Shown here in pieces: positions 34,679-43,810 of a stretch of DNA of 64,000 bases. The stretch spans positions 5,293,212 through 5,357,211 of the forward strand of contig NZ_KZ614144.1 of the NCBI RefSeq assembly GCF_002884445.1, in the 5' to 3' direction. The stretch comes from Paenibacillus castaneae (GTDB lineage: Bacteria > Bacillota > Bacilli > Paenibacillales > Paenibacillaceae). Numbering within the stretch: the first letter of the stretch is position 1; each line of letters opens with the position of its first letter. Below the pieces are notes generated by a model. It saw only the letters and a list, made by a program, of their open reading frames with translations, ran no database searches and had not been told where the DNA came from. The translations under genes were made by a program, and so were the position numbers.

Positions 34679-35980
34679 TCATTTTTTTTCATCCCAGAAC
34701 TTTACTAAATCTGCAACATGGACAGGCAATCCAGTGTTTATTGATTTATTGGCTGCGATTCCGGTTAGAATCGACATTGCCCCATCAATATGGGAGGCAG
34801 CACGACCGAAACGATCCTCAGTTTGTTCATTGAAAATATCATACAATAACAGCTCATCTCCGCCGCCATGTCCTCCATGACCTTCAGCCACTTCCACTTC
34901 ATATGGGGCATCGAACATCGGATGAACCATAATCCTTTTTCCGATTAAAGCGCCTTCATCTTCCTTGTCCCCGCCAGAGTTAATATAGGATTGTTCCGTA
35001 ATTTTGACTTCCAATCGCCCTTTGCTGCCATTAAATACTACAATATAGCCTTCCCAAGGCATATAAGCATTTAATGAATAATTTAATATAGCTTTGTTGT
35101 TGTATTTCACCATTACACCCATCGTATCCTCGATGCTGATTCCATCGCCAAAAACACTTTGATCCCGCTGATACCCATCCTCATGCTCCGCTTCCAAATA
35201 CATCTCTTTCAAATACACATTCTCCGACATATGTAGGGCAAACGGATCCTGCTTAGCTGCCTCACTGCCATAACTCCGTTGATAAAACTGAGTAACTCCT
35301 CTTTTCTCCGCATTTTCCCGACCATAAAATCTTAGATCACCTAATGCATATACGGTTTGCGGCGACGTTCCCAGCCAAAAGTTAACAAGATCAAAGTGAT
35401 GTGTAGACTTATGAACGAGTAGTCCTCCGCTATTTCGTTTATCTCTATGCCATCTGCGGAAATAGTCCGCACCGTGGCTTGTATTCAACAGCCATTCAAA
35501 ATTTACAGAGAATACTTCGCCAATGACACCGTCCATAAGCAGCTCTTTAATTTTCATATTATGGGGAGCATAACGGTAATTGAAAGTTACTCTAATACTG
35601 CGACCGGTTCGATTGACAGCATCTAAAATTTCTTGGCATTTCTCTGCGTCAACCGTCATCGGTTTCTCTGTAATGATATCGCATCCCAGTTCCATGGCCC
35701 GAATAATATAATCGTGATGCGTGCGATCAATGGTTGTTACGATCACACAATCGGGTTTCCGTTCGCGAATCATTTGTTCAAATTCATTCGATTTGTACGT
35801 CGGCACTTCGGAGTAGTCATAATTTTGTGCCAGCATCCGGTTGGCATAATCCATGCGAGTTTGATTGATATCACAAAAAGCGACCAACTCTGCAGTTTCA
35901 TTAAAACTTTCCGCTATGGCTGAATAAAATAGGTTCGCTCTCCCGCCCGCTCCTACTAAAGCGTATCTTTTCTTTGACAT
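34679..35980 (-). CDS. Gfo/Idh/MocA-family NAD(P)-dependent oxidoreductase
   Basis: A cytoplasmic sugar or inositol-type dehydrogenase of 433 residues. The Rossmann motif is RYALVGAGGRANLFYS (residues about 4-20). The family EKP motif is TEKPMTVDAEKC (near 94-105), with the lysine in the active site, and a conserved histidine segment, VHKSTHHFDLVNFW, lies near 190. The length is a little above the family's usual 340-400. The start at 35980 lies ten bases after AGGGG; an ATG two codons upstream is also possible. It follows the broken phosphatase by 24 bases. Oxidation of a C3 or C4 hydroxyl of an imported sugar is inferred. Confidence 0.88.
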   Translation of the reverse strand: MSKKRYALVGAGGRANLFYSAIAESFNETAELVAFCDINQTRMDYANRMLAQNYDYSEVPTYKSNEFEQMIRERKPDCVIVTTIDRTHHDYIIRAMELGCDIITEKPMTVDAEKCQEILDAVNRTGRSIRVTFNYRYAPHNMKIKELLMDGVIGEVFSVNFEWLLNTSHGADYFRRWHRDKRNSGGLLVHKSTHHFDLVNFWLGTSPQTVYALGDLRFYGRENAEKRGVTQFYQRSYGSEAAKQDPFALHMSENVYLKEMYLEAEHEDGYQRDQSVFGDGISIEDTMGVMVKYNNKAILNYSLNAYMPWEGYIVVFNGSKGRLEVKITEQSYINSGGDKEDEGALIGKRIMVHPMFDAPYEVEVAEGHGGHGGGDELLLYDIFNEQTEDRFGRAASHIDGAMSILTGIAANKSINTGLPVHVADLVKFWDEKK

Positions 35981-36004
35981 ACACATTCAACCCCTATTTA
36001 ATCA

Positions 36005-36617
36005 TTAATTTAAGATCGATTCAGAACTTAAATGCTTTGTTGAGCCGTAAACAAATTTCCATTGCCCGCTCTCCAGCTCATACTTGTTCAATGCACACAT
36101 TTTTCCGTCAAAGCCTTCAAGCGGATTCGGTAGATGCCCCATGTCCTACAATTAGAATTGTACCGTCATAGCGTTCGATAATTTGATCCAATGCTTCTTT
36201 CACACGATGCAAAACTGCGCCTTCATAATCCGTTTCAGGGTATTGCGGTTGAACGTATGAGCGGTATTCCGAATTGACGCGTGGAAAGATCTCACTCGCT
36301 TCCTCTAACGAAACTAGTTCAGGTGAAGTAGCAAACCAGTCCGGATTTAGCATCTCTATAAATCCGTATTCGATATGAATAGGTAAATCTAGCTTTTCTG
36401 CTACAATATGAGCTGTCTGCAGGGTTCGAAAAAACGGAGAACAAAAAATATGCGAGACATTTTCATTTTTCAAAAATTCACCTGTCTCCTGCGCCTGAGT
36501 GATCCCTCGATGGGACAAAGGAACATCATCCCTCCGTTTGAGATAATGTCTCCAATACGTTTTGTCGTCAATATCTAGACGGATTCCATGCCGCAAAATA
36601 AATATTTTATCTACCAT
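36005..36617 (-). pseudogene. Histidine phosphatase, broken by a deletion and frameshift
   Basis: It starts well (ATG 36617 after GGGGGACATCATTC), with the catalytic LRHG motif at the N-terminus and ILIVGHGAS with the second histidine. The frame then ends at ESA and stop. The missing C-terminus continues in the +1 frame (NPLEGFDGKMCALNKYELES, then KFVYGSTKHLSSESILN) to a TAA at 36005. By comparison with the intact paralog at 61475-62125, about 17 codons are lost between the two parts. The catalytic core remains, but the fold's last strand is gone. Residual activity cannot be excluded. Confidence 0.75.
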
Positions 36618-36654
36618 GAATGATGTCCCCCATTTTCTGCGAATGACCTCATCC

Positions 36655-37308
36655 TTACATATTCTCAATCAGAACGGCTCTGCTAGGAGTACTGTTTACC
36701 CCGGGTATTAGCAAAGGCAGTGAAATTAACGTAAACGGACCCTTCCCTGCCACTTTGCGTAAATTGACCACCGGGGCTATCAATAGCCCATCGTGCTCGT
36801 AGAAATGCCGCAGTAGCGAGCCATCGTCATTTCGAGGATCCTGAATATGAGTAAGATCGGTGCCCAATATGCTCACTTTGCGCTGAACTATCCAATCCAT
36901 CGCATCGGGAAGGAAGTACGGATTCTGTTCAACATAGCCAGGCTTGTTCCAATTTTTATCCCAACCTGTGCTGACTAGCAATGCATCTCCTGATTCAAGC
37001 ACACTTCCGATTGCCGCTTCAAGCTCAGCAGCGCTAACGGATTCCAAAGGCTCCTTCTCTTCCAATTGGGCTACCCAAGCTTTTTTAATAAAGCGATCCA
37101 CCGGCAATTGATCGATTGTTTCAGTCCCGGCAAACAAATGATTGCGATTTTCAATATAAGTGCCAGCCAGCGAATGAAACAGAAAACGATGGGAGCTGAA
37201 GCCATCCTTGTCCACAGTTGCAATAGGATCAATGGCAACCTTAGGAAACGGTTCTCCATAGCCCCACATGCCACATTCAATCGGTCCTGTTAAATCATAA
37301 ACTTTCAT
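36655..37308 (-). CDS. Cyclase-family (kynurenine formamidase-like) hydrolase
   Basis: A protein of 217 residues in the putative cyclase family of metal-dependent amidases. The first residues, YDLTGPIECGMWGYGEPFP, and LLVSTGWDKNW, ILGTDLTHIQDP and PVVNLRKV are all in family order. The metal motif normally HxGTHxDxPxH reads FHSLAGTYIENRNH, so one histidine and the aspartate are replaced. The enzyme may use another metal arrangement or be altered. The stop overlaps the upstream extension of the phosphatase gene. The start follows GGGAGGG. The substrate is unknown; an amide or lactone in the catabolic pathway is inferred. Confidence 0.75.
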   Translation of the reverse strand: MKVYDLTGPIECGMWGYGEPFPKVAIDPIATVDKDGFSSHRFLFHSLAGTYIENRNHLFAGTETIDQLPVDRFIKKAWVAQLEEKEPLESVSAAELEAAIGSVLESGDALLVSTGWDKNWNKPGYVEQNPYFLPDAMDWIVQRKVSILGTDLTHIQDPRNDDGSLLRHFYEHDGLLIAPVVNLRKVAGKGPFTLISLPLLIPGVNSTPSRAVLIENM

Positions 37309-37326
37309 TGCAATCGCCCTCCCTAT

Positions 37327-38079
37327 TTAAAATGCAAGTTGACCGCCGTCAACTATAATCTCTGTACCCGTAATAAATGCCGCATCTCCTGATGCTAGAA
37401 AAGCAAATACTCCGGCTACATCACTGGGCTTTCCTACTTTTCCAAGAGGAATCTTCATGCGAATATATTGTTCAACAAATTCGGGATCATCGATTGCTTC
37501 GGACATTGGAGTCTGAATATAACCCGGACAAACCGAGTTTACCCTTATATTGTATTTCCCAAGTTCTAATGCCATCGTTTTCGTCAATAAAACAATGCCG
37601 CCCTTAGATGCATTGTAATGTGCGTATTTGGCCTCTCCAACAATTCCGTTGGTTGATGCCATATTGATGATGACTCCTCCGCCCTGCTTGACCATTTGGC
37701 GTGATATCCGTTGGGCGGTATAAAACATACCATTTAAATTAACGTCTAGCATTTTGCGCCAATTATCATCCTTTAATTCAAGAAAGTCCTCTTCCCAAGC
37801 AATACCCGCATTGTTAGCCAAAATATCCACCCGGCCCCACTCCGCGACGGTGCGTTCAACAGCATGTTCAACCTGATCCGCATTGGAAACATCGACTACA
37901 AGGGGCAGAACCTCGTAACCCAGCTCATTGCAACGTTGCTCCGCTTGATCCAGCTCTTCTTCATTGTTGGAGACCAGGGCTACTTTCGCCCCTTCTGAAG
38001 CGAAACGTTCAGCAATCGAATTTCCGATTCCACGGCTCGCCCCTGTGACGAAAGCAACCTTGTTTGTAAATCGTCTCAT
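37327..38079 (-). CDS. Short-chain dehydrogenase/reductase
   Basis: A classical SDR of 250 residues. TGASRGIG binds NAD(P), NNAG lies mid-domain, and the catalytic Ser (MASTNG) and YNASK tyrosine-lysine pair are present. The DGG near the C-terminus is typical of FabG/glucose dehydrogenase-like members. An acidic residue is absent after the second strand (ALVSNNEEE), so NADP is possible. The start is ATG 38079, with AAGGGG nine bases upstream; the GTG three codons earlier is less likely. It is the first gene after the terminator at 38110-38150. Confidence 0.92.
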   Translation of the reverse strand: MRRFTNKVAFVTGASRGIGNSIAERFASEGAKVALVSNNEEELDQAEQRCNELGYEVLPLVVDVSNADQVEHAVERTVAEWGRVDILANNAGIAWEEDFLELKDDNWRKMLDVNLNGMFYTAQRISRQMVKQGGGVIINMASTNGIVGEAKYAHYNASKGGIVLLTKTMALELGKYNIRVNSVCPGYIQTPMSEAIDDPEFVEQYIRMKIPLGKVGKPSDVAGVFAFLASGDAAFITGTEIIVDGGQLAF

Positions 38080-38107
38080 TACCTTCACCCCTTCTGCTTA
38101 CTAATTA

Positions 38108-38150
38108 AGAAAAAAATAAGGACAATCCGGCAGACGCGATTATCCTTATT
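38108..38150 (-). terminator. Terminator between the M20/RidA operon and the SDR run
   Basis: A thirteen-base stem (AATAAGGATAATC with GATTGTCCTTATT, one mismatch) ends in seven T on the minus strand. It begins 27 bases after the DapA-like stop codon. The SDR genes beyond it need read-through or their own promoter, and I see no clear promoter in the 28 bases between. Confidence 0.85.
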
Positions 38151-38176
38151 AGAATTAGATTAGTTACTCATCCATA

Positions 38177-39070
38177 TTAATTTGCAATTGCATCACTTTC
38201 CTTTGTTGCTATTTGGTAGCCCAACATAAGTTCTTTTATTCTTTGTCCATCCGCAGGAAGCAGCGGTAGTCTTGTTTCGCTGCTCGTAAATATTCCAAGA
38301 TGATAGAATAATTGTTTCGTCGTCGGGATTTCATCCCCAGGGCCAAACATATGAATAAATGGAAGAATAGACTTAGAAAAAATTTGATAGCTTGTTTCGC
38401 GATCTCCACTGTTGTAGGCATCCCAGGATGCTTTGAATTCCTTAGGCATCACACATGGGGCAATAATCATATTGCCGTCAATGCCTGCTTCAAAGTTACG
38501 GAAACAAACAATGTCGTCCCCGCCAAATACAATTAAATCCGTTTCTTGCTTTAATGCGCGAATTTTTGAAACAGAATGGTCGGTCATTTTAATCGCTTTG
38601 ATTCCTGGTACCGAGTCAGCCAATTGAATTAATTCTTTCGCAGTAAATCGTGTATTGGTCGTCACAGGGTTGTCATAAAAAACGATATCCAAACCGGTTT
38701 TCTCAGCAATTTCACCAACATATTCGACTACCATATTCAGAGAGTTAGGGAAATAGTATGGACTCGGAATTAATGCCGATGTGACACCAACAGCCGCTGC
38801 ACGCAGTCCGATCTCGATTGATTCCTCAGCATTCGTATGTCCAAGGCCGACTACTAATTCTTTTCCCTTTGGCATTTTCTTGGAAAGATAGTCAACCGTT
38901 TCAATTCGTTCCTCTTTTGACATCGCAGGCGCTTCCCCTGTGCTTCCACAAACAACGTATCCTTCCAGGCTATCGATTGTCCTTTCAATCAGTTTATCAA
39001 AATCACTAAGATGCAATTTGCCATTTAAAAATGGCGTTGGAATAACTGGAATGTTACCGATTAAAGCCAT
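38177..39070 (-). CDS. Dihydrodipicolinate synthase-family aldolase/lyase
   Basis: A class I TIM-barrel aldolase-type enzyme of 297 residues. The GSTGEAP motif binds the pyruvate carboxylate, IVFYDNP holds the catalytic Tyr132, and GIKAIKMTDH contains the Schiff-base Lys158. The family includes DapA, KDG aldolase, N-acetylneuraminate lyase and sugar-acid dehydratases. With sugar-lactone and FAH-type genes nearby, a role in splitting or dehydrating a keto-acid is more likely than lysine synthesis. ATG 39070 follows GGAGGGA by six bases; a start five codons earlier is rejected. It ends the M20-RidA-PLP enzyme operon. Confidence 0.88.
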   Translation of the reverse strand: MALIGNIPVIPTPFLNGKLHLSDFDKLIERTIDSLEGYVVCGSTGEAPAMSKEERIETVDYLSKKMPKGKELVVGLGHTNAEESIEIGLRAAAVGVTSALIPSPYYFPNSLNMVVEYVGEIAEKTGLDIVFYDNPVTTNTRFTAKELIQLADSVPGIKAIKMTDHSVSKIRALKQETDLIVFGGDDIVCFRNFEAGIDGNMIIAPCVMPKEFKASWDAYNSGDRETSYQIFSKSILPFIHMFGPGDEIPTTKQLFYHLGIFTSSETRLPLLPADGQRIKELMLGYQIATKESDAIAN

Positions 39071-39093
39071 TGTCAATCCCTCCATGTCGCTTG

Positions 39094-40197
39094 TTATCTT
39101 ACTTTTCCTCTTCCTAACACTGGCCAGATCGCTATAACCTCATCATTCCTTACCGCTGCAACCTCATCAAACATATTGACAACCGCACAGCAATGTATCG
39201 GGATAATTTCAAGCGTATCGCCAACAGTCAGATGCTGTTCCTCCACTGGGAGACACAACATTCCGTGTTCTTCCGTAAACCAGGAGACCTGAATGCCGGG
39301 ATGATTCACGACATATCCTCTTCCTGTGCCTAGAGGAGAATCGGAGCCGTCCATCGTAAAAACCTTTGTTCCTGCATCGATCACCGCGCGATCCCGAGAT
39401 GGTCGACTTACAATCGTTACTTTCACGGTTAAGGCACAGTCTTGAAGCTCATGAACACCCATGCTAACTTGCATTAAATCTCCAAAAATATAAGTGCCAG
39501 GTCTTATTTCTGTTATTCCAGGGACGTTGGATACGAATCGAGATGTTGGCGTAGATCCTACGCTCACCATATCTACATTCAAACCGCGCGCTCGCAGCAA
39601 TTCCGCTGTTTGAACAGCTGCAGTTCCTTCCTCGCTTGCCACTTGCCGAATACCATCGATATCAACAGCGTCATAGGAGTGTCCGGCGAATGTCATAAGA
39701 CCGCGAAATTGAATGCCCGGCAAGACGGCAATTTTCTCTGCTAACTCCAATACCGCTTCTCTGGGCGGAACGCCGACCCGCTTAAATCCGGAGTCCATTT
39801 CTACAATCATTCCTATCGACACTTCCTGATCCTCGCTGAATCGATTCGATATCGCCAAGGCCGTCTCATAACAGTCGACAGCTACAGTCACCTTCACTTG
39901 TTTGGCAATTCTGAAAAGTCTATCGATCTTTTGCCGACCTACGATTGGATAAGCGATCAGTATATCGGAAATTCCGGATGCTGCCATCACTTCCGCTTCG
40001 CCCAGCTTTGCTACCGTAATTCCAATCGCTCCAGCAGCGATTTGTTTATAAGCCAAAATAGGAAGCTTATGCGTTTTCGCATGAGGCCTTAATCCAATTC
40101 CCGCCTCATTGGCCGTTTTTTGCATCATCTCTATATTTCGTTCGACTTTGTTCATATCAATGACGACATATGGTGTGTCTAATTCTTCCTTCTTCAT
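39094..40197 (-). CDS. D-threonine aldolase/D-serine dehydratase-like PLP enzyme
   Basis: A fold type III PLP enzyme of 367 residues. Lys41 in RPHAKTHK is the cofactor-binding lysine. The C-terminal metal site is PIHCCAVVN with His335 and the cysteine pair, as in DSD1-type D-serine dehydratases and D-threonine aldolases. VSVGSTPTSRF lies in the phosphate-binding region. The start overlaps the RidA stop by four bases (ATGA), so they are translationally coupled. Breakdown of a D-beta-hydroxy amino acid is the family expectation; the exact substrate is unknown. Confidence 0.88.
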   Translation of the reverse strand: MKKEELDTPYVVIDMNKVERNIEMMQKTANEAGIGLRPHAKTHKLPILAYKQIAAGAIGITVAKLGEAEVMAASGISDILIAYPIVGRQKIDRLFRIAKQVKVTVAVDCYETALAISNRFSEDQEVSIGMIVEMDSGFKRVGVPPREAVLELAEKIAVLPGIQFRGLMTFAGHSYDAVDIDGIRQVASEEGTAAVQTAELLRARGLNVDMVSVGSTPTSRFVSNVPGITEIRPGTYIFGDLMQVSMGVHELQDCALTVKVTIVSRPSRDRAVIDAGTKVFTMDGSDSPLGTGRGYVVNHPGIQVSWFTEEHGMLCLPVEEQHLTVGDTLEIIPIHCCAVVNMFDEVAAVRNDEVIAIWPVLGRGKVR

Positions 40198-40592
40198 AAT
40201 CGGCCTTCTTGCACTTTGCTAGGCAGTAAAGCAATGGCATCGATTTCTACCAAAATGTTGCCAAGTCCCACTTCTACGCATGTTCTTGCCGGCATCGGCT
40301 GGTTGAAAAATGAAGTATACACGCTATTGAAACGATCAAAATGATCCAGGTCAGCAAGGAATACAGTCACTTTCACGACATTGTCCATCGTACATCCGGC
40401 TGCTTCTATAATATTTTTAATATTTGACATCGTCAGTTCCGTCTGTTCCTCAATGGTTTCTCCGATGATTTGACCCGTTTCCGGATCAAGCGGCCCTTGA
40501 CCGGAGACGTAGACGAAATCCCCAGCGATAATCCCCTGTGAATAGGGTCCGTTACCGGATGATGCATTAGATGTTCGAATTGCAATTCTCAT
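40194..40592 (-). CDS. RidA-family 2-iminobutanoate/2-iminopropanoate deaminase
   Basis: A trimeric Rid protein of 132 residues that hydrolyses reactive imines or enamines released by PLP enzymes. The N-terminal SGNGPYSQGI, the SGQGPLDPETG strand and the substrate-binding arginine in MPARTCVEVG are all present. ATG 40592 shares its A with the stop of the M20 gene (TAATG) and follows GGAGGA. Its place directly between the M20 hydrolase and the PLP enzyme suggests it detoxifies imines made by that pathway. Confidence 0.92.
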   Translation of the reverse strand: MRIAIRTSNASSGNGPYSQGIIAGDFVYVSGQGPLDPETGQIIGETIEEQTELTMSNIKNIIEAAGCTMDNVVKVTVFLADLDHFDRFNSVYTSFFNQPMPARTCVEVGLGNILVEIDAIALLPSKVQEGRL

Positions 40593-41893
40593 TAAGAATT
40601 TCCTCCGTTCTCCAGATAACCGCACCAATGCAAAATCGTTAGTGAATATACCTGAACAAGTTTTAAAAACTCAGGGATTGCAATGTATTCATCCGGTGCA
40701 TGCGCATTGGCACCAACCGGTCCCAAAATAATGGCGGGTGTGTCCGTATACAAATTAAACATAAAGGAGTCGCATGCAAACGGAGCGCCTGAAATCTCAC
40801 CATATGTGTGAGTAGTCACTTCCCTAGTAATATCGGACAGCATCCCGATTAACGGGAAGCTTGGATCGATCTGGGCACCTGGCAGAAATCGGATTACTTT
40901 ATTAAACTTCGGTTCATTCCATTTCGGATACTCTTCTTTGTACTTGGCGCGGAAACCATCTATAATTTCCTTCTGCAGATCGTCCTCAGTTACGCCCGGA
41001 TGGCATTCCACCCATATATCTACATGACATTCGGATGGTCCAGTATCACATAGAGGCGCGGTCATATCCCCTGCTTCCAATCGGGTAACAATAACCGGAA
41101 GAATACGATCATTCTCAAAATAAGGTGCAGGTCCGCTCATCTGCTGACGCTCTGCTTCGAATTCTTCCAAATATACGATAAACTTTGCCAAAATAGTTGT
41201 TGGATTTATTATCTTCTCACCGCTGAAGGACATTCCGGTATCACCTGTAAACGTTACCCGCCATAGTGCTCCGCCGTGAGTCCCTGGACATATCGCCATA
41301 TTGGTAGGCTCAGGTACGATAGCTGCATCAGGATTATAACCTCTTATTCGGCTTGCTAACGTTCCGTTCGCCCCACCGAATTCCTCATCGACGACTGACT
41401 CGACCAGTACGTCCCCCTTTAGCTCAAAGCTCAGTTCTTGAATGCAGCGAATCGCCATAATGGAAGCAACTAGTCCGCCCTTCATATCGAAAGTGCCTAA
41501 TCCATAAAGCTTTCCTTCCTCGATGACCGATTCCCACGGATTTTTTTCCCAACCGGAGGCCGCAACCGTTGTATCCATGTGACTGGAGAAAATAAGCGAT
41601 TTCCCCCCGCCAGATCCTTTCAAAGTTGCCACAACATTCGGCCGATCCGAATAATCCTTTCCTGGGAAGTAGCCCGGATGTTCCTTCAACCCAAGCACTT
41701 CCTCCGGCGTGAATACATCAACGTCCAGCTCCATATCCTTTAGTACTTGTGATAGAAACAATTGTGCTTCTTTCTCTGTACCCGTCATAATATGGTTTAC
41801 AGTATTAAAGGAAACAAGATCTTGAACCAGCTTTAGAATGCGGCTTTCGTTATTTTCAACCCATGATTGAATGGACAGCTTAAGTTCGTTCAA
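40592..41893 (-). CDS. M20-family metallopeptidase/deacylase (ArgE/DapE-like)
   Basis: A dinuclear zinc amidohydrolase of 433 residues. SSHMDTTVA and the DMKGG aspartate form the metal site, with the catalytic DEEFGGANG near residue 171-179 and HAPDEYI near the C-terminus. The start is a TTG at 41893, eight bases after AGGAGG; no ATG is available nearby. It is the first gene of the four-gene operon (M20, RidA, PLP enzyme, DapA-like). Two TTC-N8-GAA palindromes lie 51-85 bases upstream of the start. Removal of an N-acyl group from an amino acid is the family role; the substrate is unknown. Confidence 0.9.
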   Translation of the reverse strand: MNELKLSIQSWVENNESRILKLVQDLVSFNTVNHIMTGTEKEAQLFLSQVLKDMELDVDVFTPEEVLGLKEHPGYFPGKDYSDRPNVVATLKGSGGGKSLIFSSHMDTTVAASGWEKNPWESVIEEGKLYGLGTFDMKGGLVASIMAIRCIQELSFELKGDVLVESVVDEEFGGANGTLASRIRGYNPDAAIVPEPTNMAICPGTHGGALWRVTFTGDTGMSFSGEKIINPTTILAKFIVYLEEFEAERQQMSGPAPYFENDRILPVIVTRLEAGDMTAPLCDTGPSECHVDIWVECHPGVTEDDLQKEIIDGFRAKYKEEYPKWNEPKFNKVIRFLPGAQIDPSFPLIGMLSDITREVTTHTYGEISGAPFACDSFMFNLYTDTPAIILGPVGANAHAPDEYIAIPEFLKLVQVYSLTILHWCGYLENGGNS

Positions 41894-41943
41894 CTTGAAA
41901 ACCTCCTATCCATTTTATTGGCAGAGTCTCATTCATATTCAAG

Positions 41944-41977
41944 TTCTAAATAAAGAATTATTATTCTGTATATAGAA
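41944..41977. promoter_or_regulatory. Tandem palindromes, putative IclR operators (M20 operon)
   Basis: TTCTAAATAAAGAA (41944-41957) and TTCTGTATATAGAA (41964-41977) begin exactly 20 bp apart upstream of the M20 gene. The same type of site occurs at 50025-50058, 60347-60380 and 63965-63998. Each has TTC and GAA arms around eight A+T-rich bases. Confidence 0.7.
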
Positions 41978-42018
41978 CTAATCTGAATATACCATCGTAA
42001 TTCCGAAACGTCAATGAC

Positions 42019-42903
42019 TCATATTCGTTTTTGACGTAACGCGTGTGATGGAACTCCCTTTACCGCAGTTTTCACACAAAACAATCCGCCGGCAATTGGT
42101 TCATTCTCCAACTGCTCAGCACTCATGTTCTCACGTGCGGTCGTAATGTACAGCTCATCCAAATTAGGACCACCGAAAGCGCAGGCCGACACTTTCCCTG
42201 TCGGAACCGATATGGTATCCAGCAGCTCTCCTGTAGCGGGATTCCAGCGGTTAACCCGATATCCATCCCAAAGTGCTACCCAAATCATCCCCTCCGCATC
42301 TATGGTCATACCGTCGGGATAAACATTTTCATTCGATAAGTCGACGATTATGCTGCGATTCGAAATATCCGCCAATTCAATATCATAATCGAAAGCGACC
42401 ACTTGCTTTGACCCGGAATCGATATAATACATCTTTTTGTTATCCAAACTCCAGGCGATTCCATTGGAACAAGCGATATCACCTAAAACTGTTTTGACGT
42501 TTCCGTTCAAATCCAGGCAATACAAGGAACCGCTCCGTCCAGAACCATCCATACTCATCGTACCTGCCCAAAACCGGCCCGCAGCATCACATTTACCATC
42601 GTTAAAACGATTATTTGGCCGATCCCGCTCGGGATCGGCAATAGGTGTAAGTTTTCCGTTATCCAGTTCCAAAGAGAAAAAGCCATTCTCCGTAGTTAAT
42701 GCCACGCGGCCCATGAAATAAGGTACGACCGTGGAAATTTGCTGGCCTATTGGAATTACCTGATCTTGCTTACGAGCAGGATCGTAGATATGAAGGTTTT
42801 CTCCAAGAATATCGACCCAATATAGAACCTGCTGCTCTGCATCCCAAATTGGACCTTCTCCCAGCTCAGCTCTGGCATCAATAACCAGTTTGCAATCGTA
42901 CAT
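42019..42903 (-). CDS. SMP-30/gluconolactonase-family lactonase
   Basis: A six-bladed beta-propeller lactonase of 294 residues. The N-terminal GEGPIWD carries the metal-ligand glutamate, NRFNDGKCDAAGRFWAGTM is the family signature around residue 97, and SNGIAWS and YPDGMTIDAEGMIWVA continue it. It hydrolyses sugar lactones such as gluconolactone. It is the last gene of the binding-protein/GH4 operon, 11 bases after the FAH gene. AGGAGG precedes the ATG. Its output, a sugar acid, would suit the neighbouring FAH- or DapA-type enzymes. Confidence 0.92.
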   Translation of the reverse strand: MYDCKLVIDARAELGEGPIWDAEQQVLYWVDILGENLHIYDPARKQDQVIPIGQQISTVVPYFMGRVALTTENGFFSLELDNGKLTPIADPERDRPNNRFNDGKCDAAGRFWAGTMSMDGSGRSGSLYCLDLNGNVKTVLGDIACSNGIAWSLDNKKMYYIDSGSKQVVAFDYDIELADISNRSIIVDLSNENVYPDGMTIDAEGMIWVALWDGYRVNRWNPATGELLDTISVPTGKVSACAFGGPNLDELYITTARENMSAEQLENEPIAGGLFCVKTAVKGVPSHALRQKRI

Positions 42904-42914
42904 CGATATACCTC

Positions 42915-43781
42915 CTAGTTGCCAGCAACGAATACATTTCTCAGCGTTCCGATTCCATCAACAGACGCCTCCGTGACATCTCCCTCTTTCAACCAAACCT
43001 GAGGATTTCTTCCCATTCCAACACCGTGTGGAGTTCCGGTACTAATAATGTCGCCCGGCTGCAAAGTGATTGTTTTGGACAGGAAAGAAAGAAGAAACGG
43101 AATTTTAAAAATCAATTCCTTTGTGTTTGAGCTTTGCATCACTTCACCGTTAAGCGTAAGGGAGACGTTCAAATTTTGCGGATCTGCTATCTCATCAGCC
43201 GTCACGATCCAAGGGCCGACAGGTGCGAATGTATCGATTGTTTTGCCGCGCGTCCATTGGCCTTCGCCTAGCTGTATATCACGTGCGCTTACATCATTGA
43301 CGATGGTATATCCGAATATATAGTCAGCGGCTTCATGCTCGCTTATGTTTTTTGCGGTCTTCCCAACAATAAATGCCAGTTCGACTTCATAATCACATTG
43401 CTTTACTTCTTGAGGAATAACAACTTCCTCTTCATTGGCAATAATGCAGTTATTAAATTTAGGAAATAAAATTGGAACCTTCGGGACGGCCATATTAGAC
43501 TCTCGCGCATGATCATGGTAGTTTAATCCGATGCAAATGAATTTTTCTGGATCGCTCAAAGGAGAAAGCAACTTGATTTGATCCATATCATATGTTTTTT
43601 CGGCAGCGTAGAGCAGTTTCTCAACATTTCTCCGCTCATCTTCAGAACTTCCAATTCTGCGAATAAAATCGCGCATCGACCCTGCCGTCTGCAGTTCTAC
43701 GCAATAGGCTTCCCCAACTACTGCACCAACCCTTAATTTGTTTGACGTATCCTGCTTATCTATAAATTGTATTAGTTTCAT
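42915..43781 (-). CDS. Fumarylacetoacetate hydrolase-family enzyme
   Basis: A metal-dependent C-C hydrolase or dehydratase of 288 residues. The conserved core is CIGLNYHDHARE, then DYEVELAFIVG with the metal ligand acids, VNDVSARDIQ, and GDIISTGTPHGVGMG. These are usual in 2-keto-3-deoxy-sugar-acid dehydratase or oxaloacetate decarboxylase members of the family. The start is ATG 43781 behind GGGGAGG. It lies between the zinc dehydrogenase and the lactonase, so a sugar-acid step is inferred. Confidence 0.9.
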   Translation of the reverse strand: MKLIQFIDKQDTSNKLRVGAVVGEAYCVELQTAGSMRDFIRRIGSSEDERRNVEKLLYAAEKTYDMDQIKLLSPLSDPEKFICIGLNYHDHARESNMAVPKVPILFPKFNNCIIANEEEVVIPQEVKQCDYEVELAFIVGKTAKNISEHEAADYIFGYTIVNDVSARDIQLGEGQWTRGKTIDTFAPVGPWIVTADEIADPQNLNVSLTLNGEVMQSSNTKELIFKIPFLLSFLSKTITLQPGDIISTGTPHGVGMGRNPQVWLKEGDVTEASVDGIGTLRNVFVAGN

Positions 43782-43810
43782 ATCTGATAGCGCCTCCCCA
43801 TATTATTAAT

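Noticed and set aside
38177..39070. The DapA-like gene as the lysine-biosynthesis dapA
   Set aside because: It lies in a catabolic operon with M20, RidA and a D-amino-acid PLP enzyme and not with lysine genes. The family motifs are shared by many aldolases.
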